DNA of 18,292 nucleotides, taken from NCBI GenBank assembly GCA_045586995.1, contig JAZNBI010000102.1, forward strand, positions 1-18,292, read 5' to 3'. The translations under genes and the position numbers were made by a program. The notes beneath the pieces were generated by a model, which saw nothing but the letters and a program-made list of their open reading frames with translations, did not search any database and was not told where the DNA came from. The stretch is from JAZNBI01 sp045586995 (GTDB lineage: Bacteria > Bacillota > Clostridia > Oscillospirales > CAG-272). The first letter of the stretch is position 1; the number at the start of each line of letters is the position of its first letter. Below are positions 1 to 7,975 of this stretch, piece by piece.

Positions 1-2331
1 GGCAAAAATGCTTTCGTTGGGATTTCTGGGCTTTTCCTTCATATTGTTGGGGTCCTTGGGGTCCATACCCAACGCAATGGCAGGCAAAGAGTCTGTGAGC
101 AGATTTACCCACAAAAGATGAATAGCGATCAACGGCGCGGGGAATCCGATGCAGATAACGAAAAACATAGCAAGGACCTCCGCAATATTACTGCTCAGCA
201 GAAATACGACGGTTTTCTTGATGTTGGCATAAATGCTTCTGCCTTCCTCGACCGCTTTTTCAATAGATGCAAAATTATCGTCGGTCAAAACCATATCGGC
301 TGCGCTCTTGGCAACGTCGGTACCCGTGATACCCATAGCAATTCCGATATCTGCCGCCTTCAATGACGGAGCGTCGTTAACGCCGTCACCCGTCATCGCA
401 CATATGTTTCCGTTGGCTTTAAACGCCTTAACTATCTGAACCTTATTTTCGGGAGATACGCGCGCAAAAACTCTCGCCGTTTCGCAAACCTTGCGCAGCT
501 CCTCGGACGACATTTTATCTACCTCGCTGCCCATAATACATTGGTCAATGGTGTCAACGATACCGAGATCCTTGGCTATCGCAAATGCGGTATCCTTGTG
601 GTCACCCGTGATCATAACCGTCGTGATTCCCGCATCCTTGAATTGACGGACGGCGGGCTTCGCCTCGGGACGCGCAGGGTCTATCATTGCAACCATACCG
701 ACGTAAATCAGCTCGGTTTCCTCAATAACGCTCTTTTCGGTGTACGCAAGAGCAAGCACGCGAAGTGCCTTTGAGCTGAACTCGGTATTGACCTCGTAAA
801 TTCTGTCTATATCCTCTTTAGTGATAGGACGAACCTTTCCGCTTTCCAAAATGCCGGTGGCGTTTGCCAAAATACTGTCAAGCGCACCCTTTGTATAAAC
901 GATAGAAGTGCCGTTTTCCAAGGTGTGCTTTGTGGACATCATTTTACGAACAGAGTCGAACGGAAGCTCATCTACGCGCGGAGTTTTCGCTTCGAGCGTG
1001 CTCTTGTGCATATCAAACTCGTTAGCCAGCGCAACCAGCGCAATTTCGGTCGGGTCACCGAAAAGTCCTTCGTCAACCGTCGCGTTTGAGCAAAGACTCA
1101 TTCCGCGAGCCAGCATTTTGAGCATCTCATCGTCGCTTGTCGGAACAAAATCCTCTGATTTGTAGAATTTCTGATTTGTATATGCCTCTACAACGGTCAT
1201 TTTGTTCTGAGTCAAGGTTCCCGTCTTGTCACTGCAAACCACGCTTACAGCTCCGAGTGTTTCAACGCTTGGAAGCTTTCTGACAATAGTATTTGCTTTG
1301 ACCATGCGCTGAACGCCTATCGACAAAACTATCGTAACTACCGCTGCCAAGCCCTCGGGAATAGCGGCGACCGCCAATGCTATACTTGACAGAATCGCGT
1401 CTATCCAAGCGGACAAGTTGGAGCTGTCGTTGTGTACGAATATCCATATTATATCGACAAGCAATACGAAAATTACCACGCCGAGAGTCAAAACGCCAAG
1501 AAATTTACCAAGCTTTGCCAAAACCTTTTGGAGCGGAGTTTCGCCGTCCTCCTCGTTGTCAAGCGCGCTTGCAATATTTCCGATCTCGGTATTCATTCCC
1601 GTGCTGACAACGACACCCATTCCGCGTCCGTATGAAACGGGAGTAGACATAAACGCCATGTTTACGCGGTCACCTATCGCGACCTCCTCGGAAAAGGTTA
1701 TCGAGGCGTCCTTTTCAACAGGAACGGATTCGCCCGTTAAGCTCGACTCGTTTATCTTAAGGTTAACGCTTTCGATAAGGCGAAGGTCCGCGCCGACGGT
1801 GTCGCCTTCTTCCAAAACCACGATATCACCGATAACGAGCTCTGAGGATTTAACCTTAAATCTCTTGCCGTCGCGGATAACCGTAGATTCGGGTGAGGAA
1901 AGCTTTTTCAAAGCGTCGAGCGAGGTCTGAGCCCTGATCTCCTGAATCGTACCTATCGCGGAGTTCATCAAGACAACCGCGAGAATAATTACGATATCAG
2001 GCCAGTCGCCAACCTGTAAAAAGTAATTTGTAATAACCTCTCCGTGTAAAATTCCGCCCGCGCTGATAGCGTTTACCGTTTCATAAACCGAAATACAAAG
2101 CGTAACGGCAATGGCGGCGAACAAGACGAAGATCATAGGGTCATTCATCTGCTCGAAGAAGATTTTTATCCACGATTTTTTCTTCTTTTCTTCAAGCTTA
2201 TTCGGCCCGTATTTTGCCAGACGCCGAGCGGCCTCTTCACTTGTCAAGCCAACCTTGGGGTCGGTTTCGAGCATTGAAAGCGCTTGCTCGGAGGTTTTTC
2301 CCTCGAACAGCGTCTTTTGCTTATTTTCCAT
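1..2331 (-). CDS. P-type cation (probably Ca2+) transporting ATPase, C-terminus cut by window edge
   Basis: ATP-driven cation export across the cytoplasmic membrane, most likely Ca2+ (P2A/SERCA-like). The frame runs open from ATG at 2331 to base 1, giving 777 residues of a family that is usually near 870-900, so the last membrane helices lie outside. Visible parts in order: N-terminal cation-ATPase domain; actuator loop TGES at about residues 199-202; M4 motif PEGLAAVV; phosphorylation site CSDKTGTLT with Asp368; hinge GDGVNDAP near 649; M5 SSNIAEV; M6 NLLTDSLPAIALG. The M5 Asn/Glu and M6 Asn/Thr/Asp line up with SERCA calcium ligands, which supports Ca2+ over Na+/K+ or heavy metals, but the substrate is inferred. 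AGGAGG at 2338-2343 fixes the start. It is single and divergent from the phosphate transporter. Confidence 0.93.
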   Translation of the reverse strand, partial: MENKQKTLFEGKTSEQALSMLETDPKVGLTSEEAARRLAKYGPNKLEEKKKKSWIKIFFEQMNDPMIFVLFAAIAVTLCISVYETVNAISAGGILHGEVITNYFLQVGDWPDIVIILAVVLMNSAIGTIQEIRAQTSLDALKKLSSPESTVIRDGKRFKVKSSELVIGDIVVLEEGDTVGADLRLIESVNLKINESSLTGESVPVEKDASITFSEEVAIGDRVNMAFMSTPVSYGRGMGVVVSTGMNTEIGNIASALDNEEDGETPLQKVLAKLGKFLGVLTLGVVIFVLLVDIIWIFVHNDSSNLSAWIDAILSSIALAVAAIPEGLAAVVTIVLSIGVQRMVKANTIVRKLPSVETLGAVSVVCSDKTGTLTQNKMTVVEAYTNQKFYKSEDFVPTSDDEMLKMLARGMSLCSNATVDEGLFGDPTEIALVALANEFDMHKSTLEAKTPRVDELPFDSVRKMMSTKHTLENGTSIVYTKGALDSILANATGILESGKVRPITKEDIDRIYEVNTEFSSKALRVLALAYTEKSVIEETELIYVGMVAMIDPARPEAKPAVRQFKDAGITTVMITGDHKDTAFAIAKDLGIVDTIDQCIMGSEVDKMSSEELRKVCETARVFARVSPENKVQIVKAFKANGNICAMTGDGVNDAPSLKAADIGIAMGITGTDVAKSAADMVLTDDNFASIEKAVEEGRSIYANIKKTVVFLLSSNIAEVLAMFFVICIGFPAPLIAIHLLWVNLLTDSLPAIALGMDPKDPNNMKEKPRNPNESIFA

Positions 2332-2337
2332 ACAAAT

Positions 2338-2419
2338 CCTCCTGTATCTTAAAATTTGTTTTGCGCAGAAACTCAAAAGTAGTGTTTATTAGTATAACAT
2401 ATTTTATCCGTATAATCAA
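2338..2419 (-). promoter_or_regulatory. Promoter and ribosome binding site of the P-type ATPase gene
   Basis: On the minus strand, -35 TTGATT (2414-2419), a 17-base spacer and an extended -10 TGT-TATACT (hexamer 2391-2396) form a good sigma-A promoter. Transcription should begin near 2384, leaving a short leader of about 50 bases that ends in AGGAGG at 2338-2343. No operator was recognised. Confidence 0.7.
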
Positions 2420-2530
2420 GTGCTTTTTTGGGTTTTTATTCCTGTGTTGAATGTCAAAATACGTCTTGTTTTTTAAAATTTTTAACAGATATTATCGGAT
2501 TTTGTATGAGGAAAAATTTTCAATTATGTA

Positions 2531-2588
2531 TATACAAAGTTATTCACATATGGTATAATATAAGGGTAATATAAATTTTATTGGATGG
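2531..2588 (+). promoter_or_regulatory. Promoter and ribosome binding site of the pit operon
   Basis: TATACA (2531-2536), a 17-base spacer and an extended -10 TGG-TATAAT (hexamer 2554-2559) match a sigma-A promoter. GGATGG at 2583-2588 sits 7 bases before ATG 2596, which decides the start in favour of that ATG over the TTG at 2581. The AT-rich gap between this promoter and the divergent ATPase promoter (about 2420-2530) holds nothing else I can recognise, and no PHO-box-like direct repeat was apparent. Confidence 0.7.
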
Positions 2589-2595
2589 TAATTTA

Positions 2596-3645
2596 ATGGA
2601 TTTATCTTTAGGATTTTTTTGGAGTCAGATGACAGCAAATCCGCTTATGACCACGGCGGTTATACTGACGCTCGGTGTCATTTTGGTAAACGGATGGACC
2701 GACGCGCCCAACGCTATCGCGACCTGCGTTTCGACACGGTGTATGTCGGTAAGAAGCGCGATCTTTATGGCGGCAATTTTTAACTTCCTCGGCGTATTCA
2801 TCATGACGAAGATCAACGCAACGGTTGCCGAAACCATTACAAAAATGGTTGACTTCGGCTCAAACTCCGACGAAGCGGTCATTGCCTTGAGCGCCGCCAT
2901 GTTCTCTATCGTTTTGTGGGCAACGCTTGCCTGGGTGTTCGGAATTCCGACCAGTGAAAGCCACGCGTTGATTGCGGGACTTACGGGAAGCGCCATCGCG
3001 CTGCACGGAAGCATGGACGGAGTAAACGGCGGAGAATGGATGAAGGTCGTATACGGAATTTTTATTTCGATTTCGCTCGGCTTTGCTTTCGGTTGGCTGG
3101 TTTGCAAGGGCGTTACAGTTTTATTCAGAAGTATAGAACGCCGCACATCACAAAAATTTTTCAAGGGCGCGCAAATCGTCGGCGCGGCATCAATGGCGTT
3201 TATGCACGGCGCGCAGGACGGTCAGAAATTTATGGGCGTTATTCTGCTTTGCGCATTTCTTTCAAACGGACAAGTCCCCACAGCCGTCATTCCGCCCGAT
3301 TGGTTGATGCTTGTTTGCTCGCTTATTATGGGTCTTGGAACGGCAATAGGCGGCAAAAAAATCATAAAATCCGTCGGTATGGATATGGTTAAGCTCGAAA
3401 AATATCAGGGCTTTTCCGCCGATATCGCGGCTGCGTCCTCGCTTATGCTCTGCTCTGTTCTCAGCTTGCCGGTTTCGACAACACACGTAAAAACAACCGC
3501 TATCATGGGCGTTGGCTCGGTTAAAAGCGTCAAAGCCATAAACCTCGGCGTCGTCAAAGAGATGGCTCTCACCTGGGTGCTTACCTTCCCCGGCTGCGGC
3601 CTTATCGGATTTCTGATGACAAAATTATTTATGTTTATATTCTGA
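2596..3645 (+). CDS. pit: PiT-family inorganic phosphate transporter
   Basis: Low-affinity phosphate (metal-phosphate) symporter of the cytoplasmic membrane. The 349-residue protein is mostly hydrophobic and has the two inverted PiT signatures: NGWTDAPNAIATCVSTR near residues 32-48, and HGAQDGQKFMG plus STTHVKTTAIMGVGS in the second half. SESHALIAGLTG, another family motif, lies between them. Length is within the range of the short bacterial PiT proteins. The start is ATG 2596 with GGATGG 7 bases upstream. An in-frame TTG at 2581 would add five residues but lacks a placed ribosome site. The gene is followed after 25 bases by the DUF47 partner, the usual PiT arrangement. Metal and proton or sodium coupling cannot be read from the sequence. 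Confidence 0.93.
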   Translation: MDLSLGFFWSQMTANPLMTTAVILTLGVILVNGWTDAPNAIATCVSTRCMSVRSAIFMAAIFNFLGVFIMTKINATVAETITKMVDFGSNSDEAVIALSAAMFSIVLWATLAWVFGIPTSESHALIAGLTGSAIALHGSMDGVNGGEWMKVVYGIFISISLGFAFGWLVCKGVTVLFRSIERRTSQKFFKGAQIVGAASMAFMHGAQDGQKFMGVILLCAFLSNGQVPTAVIPPDWLMLVCSLIMGLGTAIGGKKIIKSVGMDMVKLEKYQGFSADIAAASSLMLCSVLSLPVSTTHVKTTAIMGVGSVKSVKAINLGVVKEMALTWVLTFPGCGLIGFLMTKLFMFIF

Positions 3646-3670
3646 AAAATCATATATTAGGAGAAAACGA

Positions 3671-4294
3671 ATGTCTAAAAAAACAGATTCTTTCTATTTT
3701 GAAAATTTCCAAGCCGTTGCCAAAATATGCGAAAATGCGGCAGATTATCTCGTATCCTGTCTTACAAATTACGATGCGGCAACCATCAAAGCTTGCTTGA
3801 AAAACATGCACGAGTTCGAGCACTCGGCAGACGAGAAAAAGCACCAGATGAGCGAGGCGCTCTCTAAAGCGTTTATCACCCCGATCGAAAGAGAAGACCT
3901 TGCCGAATTGAGCTACAAGCTCGATGAGGTTGCCGACAATCTGGAGGAGGTGCTTCAGAGATTCTACGTCGACGAGCCAAAGTGCGTTACCGAGGAAAGT
4001 ATTCTTCTCTCCCAAAAGATCTCGCTTTGCTGCAAAGCGATGGAAAAAATGTTCTCGGAGCTTCCCAACTATAAAAAGCCGGCAAAATTGCGCGAAAGCA
4101 TTGTAGAGCTCAATGATTTGGAGGAGGAATGTGACCGCATCTATTTGGAAGCGTATAAAAATATTAAAAACACCGACAAGGACGTATTGGAGATCGTCGC
4201 TTGGCGAAAAATTTACGATTATCTCGAGCGTTGCGCCGATGCCTGCGAGCACGTTGCCGACACGGTCGATATGATCATTATGAAAAATACTTAA
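3671..4294 (+). CDS. DUF47/PhoU-like Pit accessory protein
   Basis: A 207-residue cytoplasmic, all-helical protein of the DUF47 (PhoU-related) family, found next to PiT transporters and thought to modulate their activity or couple them to phosphate status. The sequence is rich in acidic and heptad-like helices (for example DLAELSYKLDEVADNLEEVL) and ends in the helix containing RCADACEHVADTVDMIIMK, a typical DUF47 C-terminus. Length is normal for the family. AGGAG at 3659-3663 lies 7 bases before ATG 3671. The gene is 25 bases downstream of the transporter and very likely co-transcribed. No enzymatic motif is present. Family assignment is confident; the regulatory role is family knowledge, not visible here. 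Confidence 0.88.
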   Translation: MSKKTDSFYFENFQAVAKICENAADYLVSCLTNYDAATIKACLKNMHEFEHSADEKKHQMSEALSKAFITPIEREDLAELSYKLDEVADNLEEVLQRFYVDEPKCVTEESILLSQKISLCCKAMEKMFSELPNYKKPAKLRESIVELNDLEEECDRIYLEAYKNIKNTDKDVLEIVAWRKIYDYLERCADACEHVADTVDMIIMKNT

Positions 4295-4313
4295 TTTTAT
4301 ATCTTATAATAGC

Positions 4314-4360
4314 GAGGCGAACCGTAAAAGACATCAAAACGGGTCGCCTCCTACATTTTT
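4314..4360 (+). terminator. Probable rho-independent terminator of the pit operon
   Basis: GAGGCGA (4314-4320) pairs with TCGCCTC (4344-4350); after one mismatch, CCG (4322-4324) pairs with CGG (4340-4342). The hairpin is followed within a few bases by a T run ending at 4360. The loop is 15 bases, so this is a moderate terminator. The stronger hairpin just downstream probably completes termination. Confidence 0.55.
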
Positions 4361-4367
4361 ATATACA

Positions 4368-4407
4368 AAAAATGCTTATCACACGCAAAAGCATGATAAG
4401 CATTTTT
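4368..4407. terminator. Bidirectional terminator between convergent operons
   Basis: A perfect 14-base inverted repeat: AAAAATGCTTATCA (4368-4381) and TGATAAGCATTTTT (4394-4407), with a 12-base loop. The A/T ends give a T tract on either strand. It can therefore stop both the pit operon (plus) and the long T-box operon (minus), whose last stop codon is at 4428. Confidence 0.8.
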
Positions 4408-4427
4408 AATATTCGGATATCCTTTTA

Positions 4428-5618
4428 TTATTTTACTATCTCTCCGAGCACTTCGCCCAGAAGCTTAACGCCCTTGACGATTTTTTCGTCCGGCATCGTC
4501 GAATAGTTAAGACGGAACGCCGAGCATTTTTTCGACATATCCACCATAAACGTTGAGCCGGGCACAAATACCACGTTACGCTTAACGCAGAGCTTTGAAA
4601 TTTCCAGAGTGTCGTAGTCGCCGTTGAGATCGCACCACACAAACAATCCGCCGCGCGGGCTGGTACGTGTCACGCTTTTCGGGAAATATTCGTCAATAGC
4701 ATCGGTCATGACCTTGCATTTATGGCTGTAAAGCTCGCGCGCTTTTACGATATATTCGTCAATATCGTATTCCTTTAAAAAGCGATAGGTCATAAGCTGT
4801 GTAAGCATCGGAGTATGAACGTCGGATATTTGTTTTCCGACAACTATTTTTGCTATTAAATCCTTATGCGCAACGGTAAAGCCAATACGGATACCCGGCG
4901 CGAGAATTTTCGAAAAAGATCCGCAGTAAATAACAATGCCCTCTGTATCGAGAGATTTAATAGTCGGAAGCTTTGTACCGTCAAACGAAAGCTCTCCGTA
5001 CGGATTGTCCTCGATAATAATAATTCCGTTTTCAAGCGCGACGGAATATAACTCCTTGCGTTTTTCAAGCGACATCGTATTGCCCGAAGGATTTTGAAAC
5101 GTGGGAATTGTATAAATAATCTTAACGTTTTTATTCTCCGAAATTGCCTTTTTAAGCGCATCGATATTCATTCCGTCGGATTCCATAGGCACTCCGACCA
5201 AATTTGCATTGTACGAGCGAAATGCATTGAGAGCGCCGATAAAGCTCGGCTCCTCGACGATTACGGTATCCCCCTCGTTAAGCAGGACCTTGGCGCTGTG
5301 CTCTATTCCCTGCTGACCACCCGAAACGATAACGAGATCGTCAAATTCCTTTCCGATATTTTCCTTTTCCAAAAGACGCGCCTTAACCGCATCGCGAAGC
5401 GGCGCATATCCCTCGGTAACACCGTATTGAAGCGAAAGTATCGGCTCGTTTGTCAACAGATCGGTTGCAATTGCCGCAAGCTCCTTGGCGGGAAACAGCT
5501 CGGGCGCGGGATTTCCGCCCGCAAGAGATATGACCGCAGGATCTGATGCCAATTTAAAGATCTCTCTTATTGCAGAGCCCTTCATTTTGCTCATTCTTTC
5601 TGAAATTTTATATTCCAT
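4428..5618 (-). CDS. PLP-dependent class I/II aminotransferase, probably aromatic/2-oxoacid
   Basis: Transaminase of the fold-type I, LysN/aromatic-aminotransferase-like group; 396 residues, cytoplasmic. Visible motifs: SLAGGNPAPELFP near the N-terminus (substrate-entry segment of this subgroup), IPTFQNPSGNTM with the PLP-contacting Asn at about 176, EDNPYGELSF with Asp204 and Tyr207, the Schiff-base lysine in GSFSKILAPGIRIG at about Lys237, and the carboxylate-binding Arg in AFRLNYS. ATG 5618 is chosen because GGAGAG (5623-5628) precedes it by 4 bases; an ATG at 5630 has no ribosome site. It is the last gene of the T-box operon, after the ACT protein. In that setting its likely job is to convert an arylpyruvate such as 4-hydroxyphenylpyruvate to the amino acid. 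Substrate is inferred from context; 2-aminoadipate or branched substrates are possible. Confidence 0.85.
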   Translation of the reverse strand: MEYKISERMSKMKGSAIREIFKLASDPAVISLAGGNPAPELFPAKELAAIATDLLTNEPILSLQYGVTEGYAPLRDAVKARLLEKENIGKEFDDLVIVSGGQQGIEHSAKVLLNEGDTVIVEEPSFIGALNAFRSYNANLVGVPMESDGMNIDALKKAISENKNVKIIYTIPTFQNPSGNTMSLEKRKELYSVALENGIIIIEDNPYGELSFDGTKLPTIKSLDTEGIVIYCGSFSKILAPGIRIGFTVAHKDLIAKIVVGKQISDVHTPMLTQLMTYRFLKEYDIDEYIVKARELYSHKCKVMTDAIDEYFPKSVTRTSPRGGLFVWCDLNGDYDTLEISKLCVKRNVVFVPGSTFMVDMSKKCSAFRLNYSTMPDEKIVKGVKLLGEVLGEIVK

Positions 5619-5645
5619 TATGCTCTCCATTCATATTAGGTAAAA

Positions 5646-6074
5646 TTAACCGTAAATTTCGGTTGAATCCACAAAAGATACTCCGTGTTCGGCGAGTAAT
5701 TTTATTGCTTTTTCGGGAGCATCAACTCTCATTACGACCCATGCCTTTCCGGCGGTCCTTCCAACAAAAGCGTACATATATTCGATAGACAGGCCGTCGG
5801 AGTTGATGATATTAAGCACCTTGGAAAGCCCTCCGGGCGTATCGTCCACCGAAACCGCCAAAACGTTTGTCGATTTTGCGGTAACTCCGATTTCGCGAAG
5901 CACTTCAATTGCTAAATCCGGCTTGTTTACGATAACTCTCAAAATGCCAAAATCGGTCGTATCGGCTATTGAAAGCGCGCATATATCGATATTGTTTTTG
6001 CCAAGAGTTTCGATTATAGTCGCAAGTCGTCCGGTTTTATTTTCAATAAATATCGAAATTTGCTTTACAAACAT
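5646..6074 (-). CDS. Tandem ACT-domain amino-acid-binding protein
   Basis: A 142-residue protein made of two ACT-type beta-alpha-beta-beta-alpha-beta folds (about residues 3-66 and 70-138) and nothing else. Each repeat opens with a ligand-loop-like segment: ENKTGRLATIIETLGKNNID in the first and VDDTPGGLSKVLNIIN in the second. No catalytic motif is present. Stand-alone tandem ACT proteins of this type are commonly encoded beside paaK/iorAB and are thought to sense amino acids. AAGGAGAG immediately upstream of ATG 6074 overlaps the end of the PaaK gene, so translation is coupled. In this operon it could bind an aromatic amino acid and act on IorAB, the ligase or the aminotransferase. That partner role is inference. 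Confidence 0.85.
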   Translation of the reverse strand: MFVKQISIFIENKTGRLATIIETLGKNNIDICALSIADTTDFGILRVIVNKPDLAIEVLREIGVTAKSTNVLAVSVDDTPGGLSKVLNIINSDGLSIEYMYAFVGRTAGKAWVVMRVDAPEKAIKLLAEHGVSFVDSTEIYG

Positions 6075-6086
6075 AATTTTCTCTCC

Positions 6087-7391
6087 TTATGACAATTTTC
6101 TTTTATCTATTACACGTTTTGCCTTGCCTTCGCTTCTGGTAATCGATTTCGGGTTTACAAGATGTACCTTTGCCCCGATTCCGAGAATTGAACGTAATTG
6201 TTCGGTTATGTTCTTTTCGATCTTTTCAACCGATTTAACGTCGTCGGCAAACAGAGCGTCGCTCATTTCGACATTAACGTCAAAGGTATCGGTATTGTTG
6301 ACTCTGTCAACGACTATCTGATAGTTAGGCGTAATATCACCGCTCATCTTGAGAAGCACTTCCTCTATCTGAGAGGGGAAAACGTTGACACCGCGTACTA
6401 TCAGCATATCGTCACTGCGTCCGGTCGGCTTCATCATTCTGATGTGAGTGCGTCCGCATTTACACGGCTCGGCGTTCAGCGAGCAGATGTCTCTCGTGCG
6501 GTAACGAATCAGCGGGAAGCCCTCCTTGGTGATGGTCGTGAATACCAGCTCTCCCTTTTCTCCGTAGGGCAAAACCTCGCACGTGTCTGGGTCAATTATT
6601 TCGGGAATAAACAGATCCTCGCAAACGTGCATGCCGCATTGATACTCACATTCATAAGAAACGCCCGGGCCCATAATTTCGGAAAGTCCGTAAATATCAT
6701 ACGCCTTTATATTGAGCTTTTCCTCAATAAGCTTTCGCATATCCTCCGTCCATGGCTCGGCACCGAAAATGCCCGCCTTTAAGCTCAGACGGTCACGAGC
6801 TCCCATTGCCTCGATCTCCTCGGCAAGATAGAGGGCGTACGACGGGGTACAGCAAAGCACCGTCGAGCCGAAATCAATCATCGTCTGGATCTGACGCGCC
6901 GTGTTACCCGCCGAGGTGGGTATGACCGTCGCGCCGATCCGTTCCGCACCTGAGTGCGCTCCGAGTCCGCCCGTGAAAAGACCGTATCCATAAGAAACCT
7001 GTACGAAGGAATTTTCATCCGCGCCTGTCGCCTTCAACATTCTTGCAAACGAGTCTGCCCATACCTCAAGGTCGCGCTGCGTATATCCAACCACTATCTG
7101 CTTACCCGTTGTACCCGACGAGGCGTGCAAACGAACGATATTCTTCATCGGCTCGGCAAAAAGTCCGTATGGATAATAGTCGCGCAAGTCCTGCTTATAC
7201 GAAAACGGCAGCTTGTGAAGATCCTCTACACCGTGTATGTCGTTTGGGGTAAGTCCTACCTCGTCCATACGCTTTCTGAAAAGCTCTACACGGTCGTACA
7301 TTCTTCTGACCTGCCAAACGAGGCGTTCGCTTTGCAGCTGCTTTAAAGCATCGCGCGACATACATTCTATTTCAGGTTGATAAATAGCCAT
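6087..7391 (-). CDS. paaK: Phenylacetate-CoA ligase family protein (PaaK-type aryl-acetate CoA ligase)
   Basis: Adenylate-forming enzyme that makes aryl-acetyl-CoA from the free acid, ATP and CoA in the cytoplasm. The 434-residue length is typical for PaaK. Motifs: ATP loop SSGTTGK at residues 91-97, YGLSE at 234-238, RYRTRD at 296-301, then GRSDDMLIVRGVNVFPSQIE before the small C-terminal domain, and a terminal KAKRVIDKR with the expected lysine. Cysteines at 310 and 312 (PCKCGRTH) are common in this family. AGAGGTG before ATG 7391 fixes the start. It lies between iorB and the ACT gene, a widely seen grouping in anaerobes and archaea, where PaaK feeds aryl-CoA to IorAB (or takes it from IorAB). 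The exact aryl acid (phenyl-, 4-hydroxyphenyl- or indole-acetate) is not determinable; the Tyr T-box favours 4-hydroxyphenylacetate. Confidence 0.93.
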   Translation of the reverse strand: MAIYQPEIECMSRDALKQLQSERLVWQVRRMYDRVELFRKRMDEVGLTPNDIHGVEDLHKLPFSYKQDLRDYYPYGLFAEPMKNIVRLHASSGTTGKQIVVGYTQRDLEVWADSFARMLKATGADENSFVQVSYGYGLFTGGLGAHSGAERIGATVIPTSAGNTARQIQTMIDFGSTVLCCTPSYALYLAEEIEAMGARDRLSLKAGIFGAEPWTEDMRKLIEEKLNIKAYDIYGLSEIMGPGVSYECEYQCGMHVCEDLFIPEIIDPDTCEVLPYGEKGELVFTTITKEGFPLIRYRTRDICSLNAEPCKCGRTHIRMMKPTGRSDDMLIVRGVNVFPSQIEEVLLKMSGDITPNYQIVVDRVNNTDTFDVNVEMSDALFADDVKSVEKIEKNITEQLRSILGIGAKVHLVNPKSITRSEGKAKRVIDKRKLS

Positions 7392-7405
7392 ATAAAAACA
7401 CCTCT

Positions 7406-7972
7406 TTACATATTATATCCAAGCTCAAAAGCTCGTAAATTAACGTCAAGAAATTTTTCGGGCACTGTATTTTTTATCGTTTCAATCCAGGTTTCATACG
7501 GAATATCGGTGCTTTTTGCCACAACTCCGATAAGCACGACGTTTACTGCCTTGCTGTTTCCTGCCTCTTTTGCATATCCGAGCGCATCCACAAAAACCGT
7601 GTTGACCTTTGACGAAAGCTTTTCGGCAATGCTCGACGGATATTCCGCAGCGCCCGTAATAACGGGCATCGGAGCAATTTCTTGCGTGTTTGCTATAAGC
7701 GTTCCACCCTTTTTAAGATAGGGCATCGCTCTGTATGCTTCAAGCATTTCAAAAGCTAAAATCAAATCTGCCTCGCCCTCTCCGATAATGGGAGAGTGGA
7801 CCTTGTCGCCGTATTTAACGTAGGTAACGACGCTTCCGCCTCTTTGGCTCATTCCGTGAACCTCCGAAAGCTTTACGTCATATCCTTGACTTATTACCGC
7901 GTTGCCGAGAATTCTGCTTGCAAGCAGAGTTCCCTGACCGCCAACGCCGACTATCATTATATTTTTCGTCAT
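7406..7972 (-). CDS. iorB: Indolepyruvate ferredoxin oxidoreductase, beta (gamma-domain) subunit
   Basis: Small subunit of the arylpyruvate:ferredoxin oxidoreductase, 188 residues, cytoplasmic. It carries the pyruvate-ferredoxin-oxidoreductase gamma-type fold: a glycine-rich start (VGVGGQGTLLASRIL), then SEVHGMSQRGGSVVTYVKYG, which is diagnostic for IorB and related subunits, then GEADLILAFEMLEAYRAMPY. Length is normal. ATG 7972 lies 3 bases after the iorA stop, and its ribosome site AAAGGAGGA overlaps the last codons of iorA, so the two subunits are translationally coupled, as expected for a heteromeric enzyme. With IorA it interconverts arylpyruvate + CoA + oxidised ferredoxin and aryl-acetyl-CoA + CO2 + reduced ferredoxin. 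Confidence 0.94.
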   Translation of the reverse strand: MTKNIMIVGVGGQGTLLASRILGNAVISQGYDVKLSEVHGMSQRGGSVVTYVKYGDKVHSPIIGEGEADLILAFEMLEAYRAMPYLKKGGTLIANTQEIAPMPVITGAAEYPSSIAEKLSSKVNTVFVDALGYAKEAGNSKAVNVVLIGVVAKSTDIPYETWIETIKNTVPEKFLDVNLRAFELGYNM

Positions 7973-7975
7973 GGC

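Noticed and set aside
1418..1930. A 170-codon plus-strand frame and several smaller ones across 118-2450
   Set aside because: They are all shadows of the P-type ATPase on the minus strand, which is open across the whole region and contains TGES, DKTGT and GDGVNDAP.
2625..3164. A 179-codon minus-strand frame
   Set aside because: Antisense shadow of the PiT transporter; no motifs.
3650..4252. A 200-codon minus-strand frame almost as long as the DUF47 gene
   Set aside because: The plus-strand frame has a good ribosome site, operon position and DUF47-like helices; the antisense product does not resemble a known protein.
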